DNA of 64,000 nucleotides from Geotrypetes seraphini (taxonomy: Eukaryota; Chordata; Amphibia; Gymnophiona; Dermophiidae): the NCBI RefSeq assembly GCF_902459505.1, contig NC_047101.1, positions 11,037,168-11,101,167 of the forward strand, written 5' to 3'. The notes beneath the pieces were generated by a model. That model was not told where the DNA came from. It was given only the letters and a program-made list of their open reading frames with translations, and searched no databases. The number at the start of each line of letters is the position of its first letter. Positions within the stretch are counted from its first letter, which is position 1. Below, piece by piece: positions 35,271-47,189 of this stretch. The position numbers and the translations under genes were made by a program.

Positions 35271-35649
35271 ATGGGGATCTAATTCAAATTAAATGAATAT
35301 GCTATAATCACATAACCTGTGGCTGTTAAGGAGGAACCACAACTATACACAAAATGTTAAGAAAATTAAAAATAAGTAATACCGGTAAAGCTTTCTAAAT
35401 GGCCATTATGCATTGAACACTTTGCCTTTGACAGTGGTTGCTCTTACCACTCTGGAATTCTCTTCCATTTGAAATTCGACCTGAACTTTCTTTTAACTGC
35501 TTAAGGCTCAATTCTTTGTTCAGGCCTTTCCATCAGCAAATTAATCTCCACAACCATGATAGCGGCTGTGGCTGAAACACCCCTTGGATTGTGCTCTGTA
35601 CCTGTCGTCTGTGTCTACTTTCTACAACCTTCTTTCCCTCCCATATTAT

Positions 35650-35790
35650 CGCTGAGTTTTACTAAATCACAGAAGAGCTTCTTACTGCGGGCCGGCGAGG
35701 TAAATGCTCTGACGCTAATAGGACGGCGCATTTACCTCTCCGGCCTGCGACAAGAAGCTCTTCTGCGGTTTTAATAAAAGAAGCAATGTA
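35650..35790. mobile_element. Small palindromic MITE
   Basis: AGAAGAGCTTCTTACTGCGG...CAAGAAGCTCTTCTGCGG arms with 'GAGTTTTACTAAA' and 'GGTTTTAATAAAAG' outer ends. Probably the same superfamily as 29213. Confidence 0.5.
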
Positions 35791-35889
35791 AACTAGGGCA
35801 CCATTCATGTTTCAATCCTTCCTTTCCAATTTTAGCATTATTATTATTGATTTAAACCATTTAGGTAATTTCTGGTATATTAAATTACT

Positions 35890-35995
35890 ACTAGGCATAC
35901 GCAGCACTGTACATTTTGACATTTATAGAAGGTACCTGCCCAGAAGAGCTTACAATCTAATTTGGGCAGACAGACATGGAGAAGTGGTCCTAGGT
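35890..35995 (+). mobile_element. SINE-like fragment
   Basis: Block CAGCACTGTACATTTTGACA followed by AGAAGAGCTTACAATCTAAT, shared with 7360-7450. Confidence 0.5.
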
Positions 35996-36158
35996 TTGTC
36001 CTGCTTTTAAATTCACTGGTTTATTTAACTTGCTGGTTCCAAACATTGGACTTCTAGTGGCAGGTAGCAGTGTCATAATGTCATGAAGAAATAGTAGTAC
36101 CATCATTTGCTCAATTCATCGATTGTTCTGTGAATTTCATCTTTGTTTATATGCATAG

Positions 36159-36290
36159 ACGTCTCAGGCACACTGGCTGACAACAGAGGAGAAAAGCCAA
36201 GTTTTGCATGATCTGAAAGCTTCAGGATGGAATGAACTGGACACGAGAGATGCCATCTACAAGGAGTACAACTTCAAAACCTTCAATCAG
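36159..36290 (+). CDS. PCBD2: PCBD2 exon 2 (pterin-4a-carbinolamine dehydratase 2)
   Basis: 132 bases, acceptor TATGCATAG and donor AATCAG|GTAATG, phase 0 at both ends. It encodes [19 protein letters not shown], then [20 protein letters not shown], matching the N-terminal half of the PCD/DCoH fold in human PCBD2. The enzyme dehydrates 4a-hydroxytetrahydrobiopterin and also binds HNF1 as a dimerisation cofactor. The next exons, with the active-site His-His-Pro region, were not found before 64000 and are presumably further on, so the gene is partial in this window. Confidence 0.95.
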
Positions 36291-37189
36291 GTAATGCTTC
36301 TGTATTTTTATAGCCCAAGTGAGAGATCCTTTCTGGATCTTTGTTGGTTTGGGTGATTCATTGAATCTTGCTCTATTTTTGAGGGGAACTGCTAAAAGGA
36401 GAACTATACAGGCCAATGTTACAAAAATCTCCCCTTTCTGAACTGATGGATTAAGCAACTGTTTATTTGCAGTTAGTTTGATAAACATGCGTTTTGGCAC
36501 AGCCAGTGTTCAAAGTTAAATATTTTTCTTTTAGAAAGTAACAACATTTTGGAATTTGAGATACTTTTTATCTTGTGTTTGCAGTCCAGCAACAGAAGTG
36601 AAGTACCAATTTTATTCCCTGGCTTATGAGTAAAAATGCAGGAAGAAATCGGAAAGAGCAGGAGTTAATCTCGATGGATTTCTTGGAACAACCACAAGGG
36701 GATGTTGAAAAGTTCTCAGACCAACCAAGAAGGGAATAGCATGGAGCCATGAAACTTAAAAGTTATTCCACATATTCACCCTTAAGTTCAACACACTTGG
36801 CACATCCTGTCTGAAGTTTCTGTAACCCTTCCAAAAAATACTCTGATGTCTGGTTCCTGAAATACTACTCTGCTGCTGCAATCGCCTCTAAAGTACTCAA
36901 AAATTGTCACCCTTTTAAACTCTTTTTAAAGTCTGGAAACAGAAAATAGTTAGATGGAGCAAGATCTGGTGAGTAGGGTGGATGGTCTATGCACTGAAAC
37001 CCCAGCTGCATCAAAACATCCATCATTTTGCCAGCCTTGTGAGCAGGTGCATTGTCTTGCCAAAAGAGAACTTTCTGCAGCTTCCCTCTCCTTTTTTTCT
37101 TTCAGTGCCTCCTTTAATCTGCACAGCAAGTTACAGTAGTATTCTGCATTAACTGTTTGGCCCCCTTGGAAAGTATTCAGTCATTACAA

Positions 37190-37455
37190 CTAGAGAATGA
37201 CACAGTGACAAAATTCATCACCGTCCCCGTGAATAACTGCAGGAAACCATCTTCATGTCATTCTTTAAGGAGAGAGGGAAGAATCAGAGTATGAATGGCC
37301 ACAACCACTGACCTGCAAGCTTTGCTTTGAAGAATGCTAGTGTAGAAGGACAGAGGATGAAATAGACACTAGAAAATGACATGGGTTTGTTTCCCATGGT
37401 TATCCGCGGGGACGGGAATGGTGATGAATTTTGTCACCGTATCATTCTCTAATTA
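37190..37455. mobile_element. MITE nested in the mariner
   Basis: TTACAACTAGAGAATGACAC at the left and its near inverse at the right (CATTCTCTAATTACAAC). Both ends carry 'GTGACAAAATTCATCACCG'-type sequence and its inverse. The 41-base palindrome near 30827 has the same ends. Confidence 0.65.
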
Positions 37456-37516
37456 CAACATCTTCCTGATCTCAAAACACTTTGGCCATGTCCTTTCCTG
37501 CTGATTTTTGGGTCTT

Positions 37517-38728
37517 TTTTTTTTTTTTTAATCTTTATTCCTTTTTATTTCTTTCAACAAGTGTACAATATTATTACAATTAATTCACATAACTCACTTG
37601 ACATTCTTAAACAATATTATTATACATGTTTTAATACCCCCCATCCACCTCCCATCCCTTCCCATATCAACAAAATATTTCGTCCAAACTTATACATACT
37701 TATACATCTCTCTTTCATAATACAATTAATCTTACATTAAATCTGTCCCTCCCCCCACCCTTTCTTCCTCAAACTCTTTATTCATTTTATTATACAAAGT
37801 AATGCACAACAATATATATCTCATCATAGTACATATATCCCCTTATATTTCATAACAACATATTTCCAATAAATTTACCCTCTTTCCTTTTCTATTCATA
37901 CCTATATACCATGTTTCTTATATCCATTAATCAGTTGAAATATACCGCTAGCTAACTAAATTATCTTATCCCCCCCACCCCACCCCATTTTTATAAATTA
38001 TCCTCTAAGGAAAAAGAATAAATCTTAATCATTATAATAATCAATTAATGGCCTCCACACCTCTTGAAACCTTTTAAAATACCCCCTTTGTACTGCAAGA
38101 AATCTTTCCATCTTGTACATATGACAAACTGAGTTCCACCAGAAACTACAATTCAGTCTAGAACAGTCTTTCCAATTAGTTGTTATTTGCTGAATTCCCA
38201 CACCAGTAAGAATCATCAATAATTTATTGTTTGCTGCAGATATTTGGCATTTGGCCCTCATACACATTCCAAAAACCATTGTGTCATAGGATAATGCCAC
38301 ATGACTCTCCATCAATATGTTGACTTGATCCCAGATTGATATCCAAAATGCCTGAATACATGGACAATAAAATAAAAGATGGTCTAAAGTTCCAACTTCA
38401 ATTTTACAATGCCAGCATCTATTAGACTTAGAGCAATCTAATTTTTGTAATCTAGTAGGGGTCCAGAATGCTCTATGCAACAAAAAGAACCATGTTTGCC
38501 TAATAGATGCTGACATCGTACCTTTTATTCTCCAAGACCAAATACGTGGCCATTGAGATGCATTAATCTGATGCTTAATCTCAATGCTCCAAATATCTCT
38601 TAATCCATTTTTAGGCTTCTTATTCAAATAATTAGATATAATTTTATACCACTTTGCGGCCTGATGACCCAGAAAATCTGCCTGGAAACATAAGAATTCT
38701 AAGCTGTAATGATCATTTAAAGATTTCC
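37517..38728 (-). mobile_element. L1-type LINE, 5'-truncated, nested in the mariner
   Basis: The - strand encodes the C-terminus of an L1-like ORF2 (CWHCKIEVGTLDHLLFYCP, then FWWNSVCHMYKMERF) ending in a 3' UTR and a poly-A tail (poly-T at 37517 on the + strand). It is flanked by 13-bp copies of ATTTTTGGGTCTT at 37504-37516 and 38729-38741, a standard target-primed insertion. The adjoining mariner frame resumes on each side. A relative is at 60451-61009 and a 3' stub at 43100-43180. Confidence 0.9.
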
Positions 38729-39718
38729 ATTTTTGGGTCTTGAATTTCCTTGGCCTTGGAGAACCTGAGTGCCGCCATTCCATGGATTGTTGTTTTGTCT
38801 CGGGATCATAGTGGTGGAACCATATTTCATCAACAGTAACTAGTCGTTCCAAAAAGATGGCACCAGCTGCAAAATCAACTTGGAAGTGTCCACTGAATGT
38901 CATTTCTCGCCAAGTCAAACATTTGGGCACCCACTTGACTGACAGTTTCTGCATATCCAGCTGCTCATGGATTATACATCCAACATGTTCCCTGGATATC
39001 TGTAGTTTCAGCTATTGTTTTAGCCAATAGCTGCTGATCTACCAAAATCAGGTTATGGCTATGGTCAACAGTTTCAGGAGTTGACACCGTTTGAGGCCTC
39101 CCATATTTTGATGCATCTTCGGTCTCGAAATCTCCACGCTGCAAGTTTGCACACTACTTCTTCACTGTGGCGTATGATGGGCATTTGTCACTCGGTGTTT
39201 GCATTTGTAGATTTCCTTTGGTGTTTTCTTCTGCAGGAATAGGAACTTCATGATGACTCGGAATTCCACACTTTTGTTGACATGGTTCAATCAATGATCG
39301 GAAACCATGTCGAAACACAGTATTACGATTCAGCAAATTGGCACTTTGCAAAATAAAACAATTCTGTTTTTCAAATACAGCGGCAAAATAACCCTCAGAA
39401 TTTAGGAAGTTGGTTGGGCTGAGAACTTTTCAGCACCCCCTAGTAGATTCATGAATTATATGAACAAATTGTTTTGCTAGTCTTTTTTGTAAGTTTTTAC
39501 TCAAAATATTGAATTTGTCAGTCTTTTATAGCTTTCCTGGGAAAAGGTTTATGAGGATGTGTACAAAATAATAAAATACATATATTTAATATAGTGATAT
39601 GAAATAATAAAAGAATAACTTAATCATAAACCATGTCAAATAGCCGGTCTTACAAAGCTTACAAAAAGGAGGCAGATCATATGCCAACTTAAGATCAAGA
39701 GTTAGCTTTATTCTAGAC

Positions 39719-40312
39719 CAGTGGTCTCAAACTCACGGCCCGGGGGCCACCTGTGGCCCACCAGGTACTATTTTGAGGCCCTCGGTGTGTTTATCATAAT
39801 CATAAAAGTAAAATAAAACAGTTTCTTGATCATATGTCTCTTTACCTATAAATTACAATATTACAAACTATAAAGAGTTTTTCCTCATGAAAAATTGTTA
39901 TTTCTTTAAAAAGACATTAACTGAGTTTGGCTGAGGGGGTAGGAGTGATGACTGTTGAGGGCTGAGTGCTGGTCACGGAGGTTTTCAATGGTCTAGTTTT
40001 GTCTCATTTGGCATAAAGATGTTTTTCATTGAGGCATCTTGTGTGCCTTATGTATTTTACATTTTGATGTAGGATAGGATTGGTTAGTATGTTTTATCAA
40101 TCTGATTTTATATGTATGTAGTTGTTATAATGTTGGTCTTGATGTGTTTTGTACGATAAATATTACGTTTTATTTTGTATGTTAACATGTAAGTTGCCCT
40201 GGATAAGGGCGGGCAATAAATAAACAAACACAAAACCATTTTTTCTGAGGCCCTCCAAGTACCTACAAATCCAAAATGTGGCCCTGCAAAGGGTTTGAGT
40301 TTGAGACCACTG
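39719..40312. mobile_element. hAT element with nested LINE/SINE tail
   Basis: It starts CAGTGGTCTCAAACTCACGG and ends GTTTGAGACCACTG, flanked by perfect 8-bp copies of TTCTAGAC (39711-39718 and 40313-40320). The interior diverges. From about 39940 to 40240 there is an inserted repeat ending 'GATAAGGGCGGGCAATAAAT', the 3' end of another retroposon. No transposase remains. Confidence 0.85.
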
Positions 40313-40689
40313 TTCTAGACTATACTCCTGAACAAAAAAAGATTTAGCATCTAGTGGCCAGTGATTTGGGACTGGTTAAGGTTACCAAATAGGTCTGCTG
40401 CAAAGATCATAGAGCTTTGGTAGGGACTTAATGTGTCAGTAGTACTTTAAGATAAAACCAGTTGCTCTGTTTCTATAATGACACAAATCCAAGTCAAAAT
40501 TTTAAGTCATACATTGCTAGACAGGGAGCCAAGGAAAGACCTTTTAATACAAGCTGGATTTGATCATGCAATTTTGTTAGTAGACATCCAGCCATATTTA
40601 GTATTTATTGAAGCATCTGCAACTGATAGCATGGAAGATCAATATAAAGTACATTGCTATAATCTAGTTGTGATCAAAACAAGCAATAC

Positions 40690-41290
40690 AGTCGCTCAGA
40701 ATTGGATTCTGAATAGACGCCTGGGAAGGGCGTCCTATACAGAATCGGGGCCCATACTCACCCAAAATAAACTCGATCTGTAACCAACGTCCATGTTACA
40801 GATGCCGGTTACAGAACTGGGTTGCTGTAGACACAGCCGCTATACTTATGGCAGCAAGAGATCTCCCTGCCACGATAAGTATAGTGGCCGTGGCTGCCAG
40901 TCCCCCCACTCCCCGAACGATCGTGGCAAGAGGGAGCCCAACCCCTCTTGCCCGAAGACTGGCCATCCCCCACATAGAACACGGCAGGAGGGAGCCCAAC
41001 ACATCCTGCTGGATCCCTTTAACGAACCCCCCACCCCTCCTGGAAGATTTCCATTAGGAGGGTGCCCAACCTCTCCTGTTGGACCCCCCCAAATGAAACC
41101 CCCCCTCTCTGTACCCCCCCAATGGAAACTCCCAACCCCCCTCCACGGAACCCATCTTGATAGGTGGACATACGTAAGGGTCCAACAGGCCCGCCTCTCT
41201 CCAGCCCATCCCACATGAGCCTAAGGCCTGATTGGCCCAGGTGCCTAAGGCCCCTCCTATGGGGGAGGGTCATAGGGAGGGGGTTGTTTC
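40690..41290. mobile_element. Unclassified GC-rich repeat, probably DNA-transposon-derived
   Basis: Repetitive GC-rich text with many 'GGGAGCCCAAC' blocks ends in 'GGTGCCTAAGGCCCCTCCTA', a segment also found near 9510 inside the element at 8461. The open frames on both strands (40793-41218, 41214-40846) are compositional. Ends were not found. Confidence 0.35.
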
Positions 41291-41849
41291 ATGTTTTCTC
41301 ATGAATAGTATTTTAGTGCTTTTCTGACTGTTAACTGTTCATGCAAATTTTTGCACTTTGTATCAGCTTTTGTTTTATAAAACCAATAAAAAGTCTTTAA
41401 AATGAAAAAAACAAAAAAAACTGATTTTCTGTGTACACAAACCAAATGCATCTCTACACACTTCCTAATGGAAGAGGATGATCCATGTTCTATGGCATTC
41501 ATATTCCCAACTGAAAGTGCAATAGAAGAGAAGAACCAATACCGAATGGAACCCTATAATCAAGTAACGGTAAAATTTCAAGAAAGAATCAAATAAAAAG
41601 TGTCCTGGATTAGGTTTCCCAAGCCAAACAGCGGAGTCTTTAAGAGATCTACTATGATACACATTTACATATACTGAGTCTTCAATTATCTTGGGCATTA
41701 TTTTATTTATTTAATTCGATTTCTATCCCGTCCTCCCAGAACAATGAGTAAACAGCAGCTTAGCACAAGTTTAGAAGAACAGGGAATAGAGGGCAGATTG
41801 GAAGGGGGGATTTAAGGGAAACCACGTTGATTAGAAAGTTGACAATGTA

Positions 41850-42000
41850 GTAACATAGTAAATGACAGCAGATAAAGTCCTGAACGGACCGTCCAGTTAG
41901 ACTCGTTAAAAATTACACGATTAGATTAACTTTTCTCTTCTTTGATATTTCTTGAATCCAAGCTTAGAGGGGCAGTGACTTCTGGCCTGCTTGGGAGGGG
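41850..42000 (-). mobile_element. CR1-type LINE tail
   Basis: GTAGTAACATAGTAAATGAC followed by CAGCAGATAAAGTCC, the shared CR1 tail, truncated. Confidence 0.5.
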
Positions 42001-42361
42001 ATATTCAGGGGAATTCCTGGGGGGGGGAGAGCAGAGAAATGGTTCTAAGGGATAGCAATTAGAGGGAGGGGTGGAGGGATTGATTGCAGCTGGATTTTAG
42101 CCAAGTCCCCACAATAAATTTCTGAAACCCTGCAGTCGAGGGTGACTAGCATTTTTCGTTTCAAAAGCAGAATATAAGTGAAGCAGTGGTGCAGCAGGAT
42201 ATCTAAACAAAATAAATAAATCTAAGATGAGGAGTGGCTAAGAAGATATTCCTTGAGACTGTGCTTCAGTGGAATGGAAAAGATGGAAGCCTGCTGGAGA
42301 AGGATGAGAATAGCAAACAAGGCACAACAATGGAGGCAGACTGCACACTCAGTCAAGAGGA

Positions 42362-42596
42362 ACAAACATAGAAACATGATGGCAGATAAAGGCCAAATGG
42401 CCCTCCAGTCTGCCCAGCCGCAGTAACCATTATCTCTTTCTCTCTCCGAGAGATCCCACGTGCCTATCCCAGGCCCTCTTGAATTCAGACACATTCTCTG
42501 TCTCCACCACCTCTTCCGGGAGACTGTTCTTCGCATCTACCACCCTTTCTGTAAAAAAGTATTTCCTTAGATTACTCCTGAGCCTATCATCTAGGG
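42362..42596 (-). mobile_element. CR1-type LINE 3' end (antisense)
   Basis: Inverse of the end of the copy at 45430-46080, from 'ATAGAAACATGATGGCAGAT' to 'TAAAAAAGTATTTCCTTAG'. It directly abuts the palindromic MITE at 42597. Confidence 0.75.
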
Positions 42597-42790
42597 CAGG
42601 GGTAGGCAATTCCGTTCCTCGAGAGTCGGAGCCAGATCAGGATTTCAGGATATCCACAATGAATATGTATGAGATGGATTTGCATGCACTGCCTCCTTGA
42701 GATGCAAATCTATCTCATGCATATTTATTGTGCATATCCTGAAAACCTGACCTGACTCCGGCTCTCGAGGACCGGACTTGCCTACCCCTG
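42597..42790. mobile_element. Palindromic hAT-type MITE
   Basis: CAGGGGTAGGCAATTCCG to its inverse, with 8-bp flanks ATCTAGGG and ACCTAGGG (seven of eight). Same family as 31791-31946. Confidence 0.8.
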
Positions 42791-43099
42791 ACCTAGGGTA
42801 CTGCTTAAAGCTAGTCTCCCCAATATGAGATGAAAAGTTTACTATATAAAAGTCAGGTTCATCCTTCATGTAGATTATTGGTCTTTGAATCTGGTTTTGA
42901 AAGGTGGTACCATCAACTCCTAAAAGCTCATTCTCAAGCCTATCGAGGGTTGCCAGTGCTTCATATGTCTTGACAGATGGAATGAGTCCATCAATTTTAG
43001 TCTGCTCCTAGGCTGCTTTTCTTAAAAACAAGTTCTTGCATATAGTAGGTGGGGGTAAGAGAGTGATTTAAACCAGGGAACCAGGGCTGAATCCAGCTC

Positions 43100-43180
43100 T
43101 TTTTTTTTATTTTTTTTTATAAATCTTTATTTCTTTTTATTTCTCTCAACAAGTGTACAATATTGCTGCCAATACTATTT
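43100..43180 (-). mobile_element. L1 3' stub
   Basis: Poly-T then AATCTTTATTTCTTTTTATT and CAACAAGTGTACAATATTG, the same 3' end as the L1 at 37517. Severely truncated. Confidence 0.65.
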
Positions 43181-43184
43181 AAAT

Positions 43185-43640
43185 TCTACTGCATGCTATT
43201 TAAATCGTTAAACGGAGACAGCCCAACCTACCTAAACAACTGCCTATACCAAACAGAGAAAAACCCAGACATAGAAAAACACACACCCTCCAATCAAAGA
43301 AGTCAAATGGAAAAAACTGTATGACGGCCTACTAGCAAAACAAGCAGCAAAACTGGATAACCAAATCTCCAACCTACTGGTAACCACCCCCGAATACAAG
43401 ATCTTCTGAAAAGAAATAAAAACGATACTCTTTAAGAAATCACTGAAACACTCTTAACATATCAATTACTTTCCATCCTCCTGCCTTCATCCCGCCCCAC
43501 AGATACTACAAGTTCTTCTCAACTTCTCTTGAATTCACCAATGATCCTATATTGTAACCCACCATTTACGTATAACTCTTTTGTAATCCGCCTTGAACCG
43601 CAAGGTAATGGCGGAATATAAATCTCTAATGTAATGTAAT
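43185..43640 (+). mobile_element. L2-like LINE 3' end
   Basis: Degraded reverse-transcriptase C-terminus leads to 'CCGCCTTGAACCGCAAGG', then a short repeated tail (AATGTAATGTAAT). Repeated 3' ends are typical of CR1/L2-type LINEs. Confidence 0.55.
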
Positions 43641-44594
43641 CCTACCTACTGTCATTTTCACACATCCAGTTGCAAATGAAATTTGGTTGAAACTCAGACA
43701 AGGACAACACAGTGCTGTTTCCCCAAAATGGCATTTCAGTTGTATGTTTACATATATGTACACTTGGATATACTGCCCTTCATTCTAAATTGATAGGGGA
43801 AATAATGAAGATAGAGATGAGCACACGAAAGGAAGCCTGGGATAGAAGAAAGTAAAATATATTGAACCAAAATCTTTAATTTTAAGTGAATAGGTGGGCA
43901 AGGAAAGGCAGATTTTTAGTACTGTCGTCAGCCCACAGTCCAATCATAGTGTCAGCTGGGGAAGAGGGGGGGGGGAAGAAGGGGGTCTAGACTGCCATTC
44001 TGCAAACAGAAGAAGTTCTGTTTCTTCTAAACTCCTTTTCAAGAGGATTACAGGTGTTCCCTTGGCGACAATATTTAGTTTTAAAAATGTTTCCCTCTCC
44101 AATGCCTGCTTGCAAAAAGCTTCTTTGCCTTGTTATAGACAGCCCAAAATTAAACTCTGAGTGATCTCCAGCCTGGACTAAAATCTGCAACAGGATATTC
44201 TGGTCAATCGAATACAAGAGACGATGCATCACAAACACTTGGTTCTCTGTAGTCCGTTTCTAATAAGACATTCACACCAGGGACCCATTCTTCACCCTAT
44301 TTTTAAATACAGTAACATGATTTCTTCTCAAATAGATACAACCAGCCTCTAACTTACTTTGATTTATATCTACTAAATTGTTGTACTTTAAGAACAGCAC
44401 AAAAGGACATTCTCCAAAACCCCTGGTGTAGCAAGAGAGCAGATGGAGAATGATTAAAAGGACAAAGGATAATGCAAAGAAATAGCCCTACATCATAAAA
44501 ATTGGAGAAACTCCTTCCAGCTAGCCCTTCACCTCTGAGTCATCCATGTAGAGAGCTGAGAAACAGCTTAACAAGGGAGTATCAGGCTAAAAAA
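43641..44594. other. Unannotated PCBD2 intron sequence
   Basis: AT-rich, no recognised repeat or exon. PCBD2 exon 3 was looked for here by its expected motif (HHPEWFNVYN) and not found. Confidence 0.3.
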
Positions 44595-44880
44595 GGTGCC
44601 CCGTCAAAAACGCGGTGGACATTGGCACGCTGACAATCACGCCCCGACATTTGCGTGCAGGACAAACGCACGCCGCTGCTCTGACTGCTATAAGGTCTTC
44701 CCGTTTGCGCTCTGAGGGGGTGGGGAACCCCCCACTACAATCATGCTCTCGTTCGGGGGATGCTGACGCGGTCTCAATTTTAAGATTGCCGCAAACCCCC
44801 CCCCCCCCACTACACTTACAATTGCGCCTTGAAAATCTCGCTCCCTTCTTGCGTGTACTTGTCGGTGCAGTTTGAGTGGC
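44595..44880. mobile_element. GC-rich foldback remnant
   Basis: Begins near 'GCCCCGTCAAAAACGCGG' and ends near 'TTGTCGGTGCAGTTTGAG'. It shares the 'GGGGAACCCCCC' style and arm order of the elements at 19149 and 24199 but is diverged. Confidence 0.4.
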
Positions 44881-45294
44881 AGTGTGGATATCCTAAATAC
44901 CTGACTGGCAAGGGGATACTCCAAGACCAACTTGGGGAACACTGTTCTAGATGAACCCCACAACATAGATACTGCAGTTAACATCCAGCATAAATCACCT
45001 ATTAGTAGGATTTCCCCTTTCATAGCTATATTGTGAATATCTTCAATTTTTAAAAAAAATTTATTTATCATTTTATAATTATTTATCAAGTATAAACTTG
45101 TACTGTAAATCTCTGTCAACCTCTTGTAAAGGAGATCTGTATACAATTCAATATAAATAGACACCCGTTCCCTCTTTCCAGATTAATCCATAGTGCCACT
45201 TTCTTACCCTGTAAGACCCTCACTTTATTATTTGTAATGTATTTTAACATTTTTAGCACTCCTCCCTTTTTTCCTACCCTGTTTTTCCCTGAAT

Positions 45295-45415
45295 TAAATT
45301 AAACTAAAACTTAGATTTATAGACCGGGTCATCGCCATTAGGAGCTCGACTCGGTTAGCAATAAGAAAATTGATACATGGATTAAGAAAATAATCAAATT
45401 AAAAAGTTTAAGAAG
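45295..45415 (-). mobile_element. L2-type LINE 3' end
   Basis: AAATTAAACTAAAACTTAGA and 'GGAGCTCGACTCGGTTAG', the inverse of the tail of the L2-like copy at 11105 and the same as 58145. Confidence 0.6.
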
Positions 45416-45429
45416 ATTGATTTACAGAA

Positions 45430-46080
45430 TATTTAGTGAACTTGGGTGTGATTGTATGTGATGATCTTAAGATGGCCAAACAGATTGAAAAGGTGACGGC
45501 GTAGGGAGAGGTATGGCCAGTAGGAAAAAGGAGGTATTGATGCCTCTATATAAGACTCCGGTGAGACCTCATTTAGAATATTGTATACAATTCTGGAGAC
45601 CACACTTTCAAAAAGATATAAAAAGGATGGAGTCGGTCCAGAGGAAGGCTACTAAAATGGTGTGTGGTCCTCGTGGTAAAGCGTATGGGAACAGACTTAA
45701 AGATCTCAATCTGTATACTTTGGAGGAAAGACGGGAGAGGGGAGATATGATAGAGACGTTTAAATACCTACGTAATGTAAATGCGCTTGAGTCGAGTCTC
45801 TTTCATTTAAAAGGAAACTCGGCAATGAGAGGGTATAGGATGACATTAAGAGGTGATAGGCTCCAGAGTAATCTAAAGAAATACTTTTTTGCAGAAAGGG
45901 TGGTAGATGCATGGAACAGTCTCCCAGAAGAGGTGGTGGAGGCAGAGACTGTGTCTGAATTCAAGAGGGCCTGGGATAGGCACATGGGACTCTCAGAGAG
46001 AGAAAGATAATGGTTACTGCGGAGGGGCAGACTGGATGGGCCATTTGGCCTTTATCTGCCAACATGTTTCTATGTCTTCA
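45430..46080 (+). mobile_element. CR1-type LINE, 5'-truncated
   Basis: The frame at 45513-46010 carries VRPHLEYCIQFWRPHFQ, KDLNLYTLEERRERGDM and AERVVDAWNSLPEEVVE, closely matching the copy at 1920-2575, and continues to the 3' end 'CAACATGTTTCTATG'. The frame is open for 165 codons. A short gap near 45500 relative to the other copy removes part of the sequence. Confidence 0.85.
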
Positions 46081-46266
46081 GTGCTTTTCGAAATGAAAAT
46101 AAGGAGCTTAAACTCCGTAATGGAAGTGGCAAGCTATTCCAAAGTTCTGAACCATGCCTGTGACTGCCCCTAAATCCAGAACCTTATTTCCTATGCTACG
46201 GGCATTAGGATACATCTGTATCCGCCAGCTAGAAAAAGTGTAACAAGAGTACCCCACCCATTAGAT

Positions 46267-46440
46267 CAGGGGGTCTCAAAGTCCCTCCTTGAGGGCTGCA
46301 ATCCAGTCGGGTTTTCAGGATTTCCCCAATGAATATGCACGAGATCTATGCGCATGCACTGCTTTCAATGCATATTCATTGGGGAAATCCTGAAAACCCG
46401 ACTGGATTGCGGCCCTCAAGGAGGGACTTTGAGATCCCTG
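46267..46440. mobile_element. Palindromic hAT-type MITE, complete
   Basis: Near-perfect inverted repeat from CAGGGGGTCTCAAAGTCCC to its inverse, flanked by perfect 8-bp copies of CATTAGAT (46259-46266 and 46441-46448). This is the best-preserved copy of its family here. Confidence 0.9.
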
Positions 46441-46448
46441 CATTAGAT

Positions 46449-47185
46449 CAATCTGCTTAACGGTCAAGCACACTTTCTGTGTGGTGTTTAATTTTAACTT
46501 GAATTTCAAAGTTCAAAAACTCGTATGCAGTGTGGGTTGTGCAAATTCAATTTCCAAAATACCGTTTTATTCCGACTGCGAACAAATCCTCCGTGACCCT
46601 TCTTTAAAATTTAAGTCACCAGCACCATCCGCTACATTTCTCCATACAATCGGATCTTAAGAGGGAAAAGATTTTGCACGTGGGGAATGAACCTGTTAGT
46701 GAAGTTTGTTTCCAAACTGACCGCAGCTAGGGTCCCTCGCTCTGACCCCCCCCCCCCACTTCACAAATCAAACTTAATAGGCACCGGTACTTTATAAAAG
46801 CTCAACAGCAAAAGACTAACTTAAGATCACGGCCTCCAGCAATACTGGAAATCAAATTAAAGTGGAGACATTTTTCAAGAAATCTTGACAGGCGTAATCC
46901 TAGTTACCATGTAAATTTATGGTAAGCTGCTGTGTTATCAGCCACAGGTGCTGTTTTTAATATATGGACCACATCTGGCTGGGGATAACCATGTCTCTAA
47001 AGGACTGAAAATGGCCTCACTATCAGACAATGGAGTAAAAGAAAACGCAAAAGCCAGAGAAATGCTGCAGAACCCCCCCATCCCCCCCCCACTTCATATG
47101 AAACAGTTCATACCACCTGGTTTGATGGTTGCTATTGCAAACCAGCCTAAGCATTTATATTTAGAAAGGCTGATAAAACCAGTGT
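46449..47185. other. Unannotated stretch
   Basis: No gene or repeat recognised. C-runs lie at about 46748 and 47085. Confidence 0.3.
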
Positions 47186-47189
47186 GCTA

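Larger units (their letters stand above)
36698..39440 (-). mobile_element. mariner DNA transposon with nested L1 and MITE
   Basis: The ends GGGGATGTTGAAAAGTTCTC and the inverse of GAGAACTTTTCAGCACCCCC match as terminal inverted repeats, and TA follows the right end. The - strand encodes VTVDEIWFHHYDPETKQQS then MEWRHSGSPRPRKFK, the mariner transposase catalytic region with its first conserved Asp. Upstream - strand sequence (39351-39154) carries weak remains of the N-terminal part. The coding sequence is split by an L1 fragment (37517-38728) and a small element (about 37190-37455) and has further breaks, so it is inactive. Confidence 0.85.

Noticed and set aside
40793-41273. Proline/glycine-rich frames on both strands
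   Set aside because: They lie in a repetitive GC-rich element and are mutually overlapping shadows.
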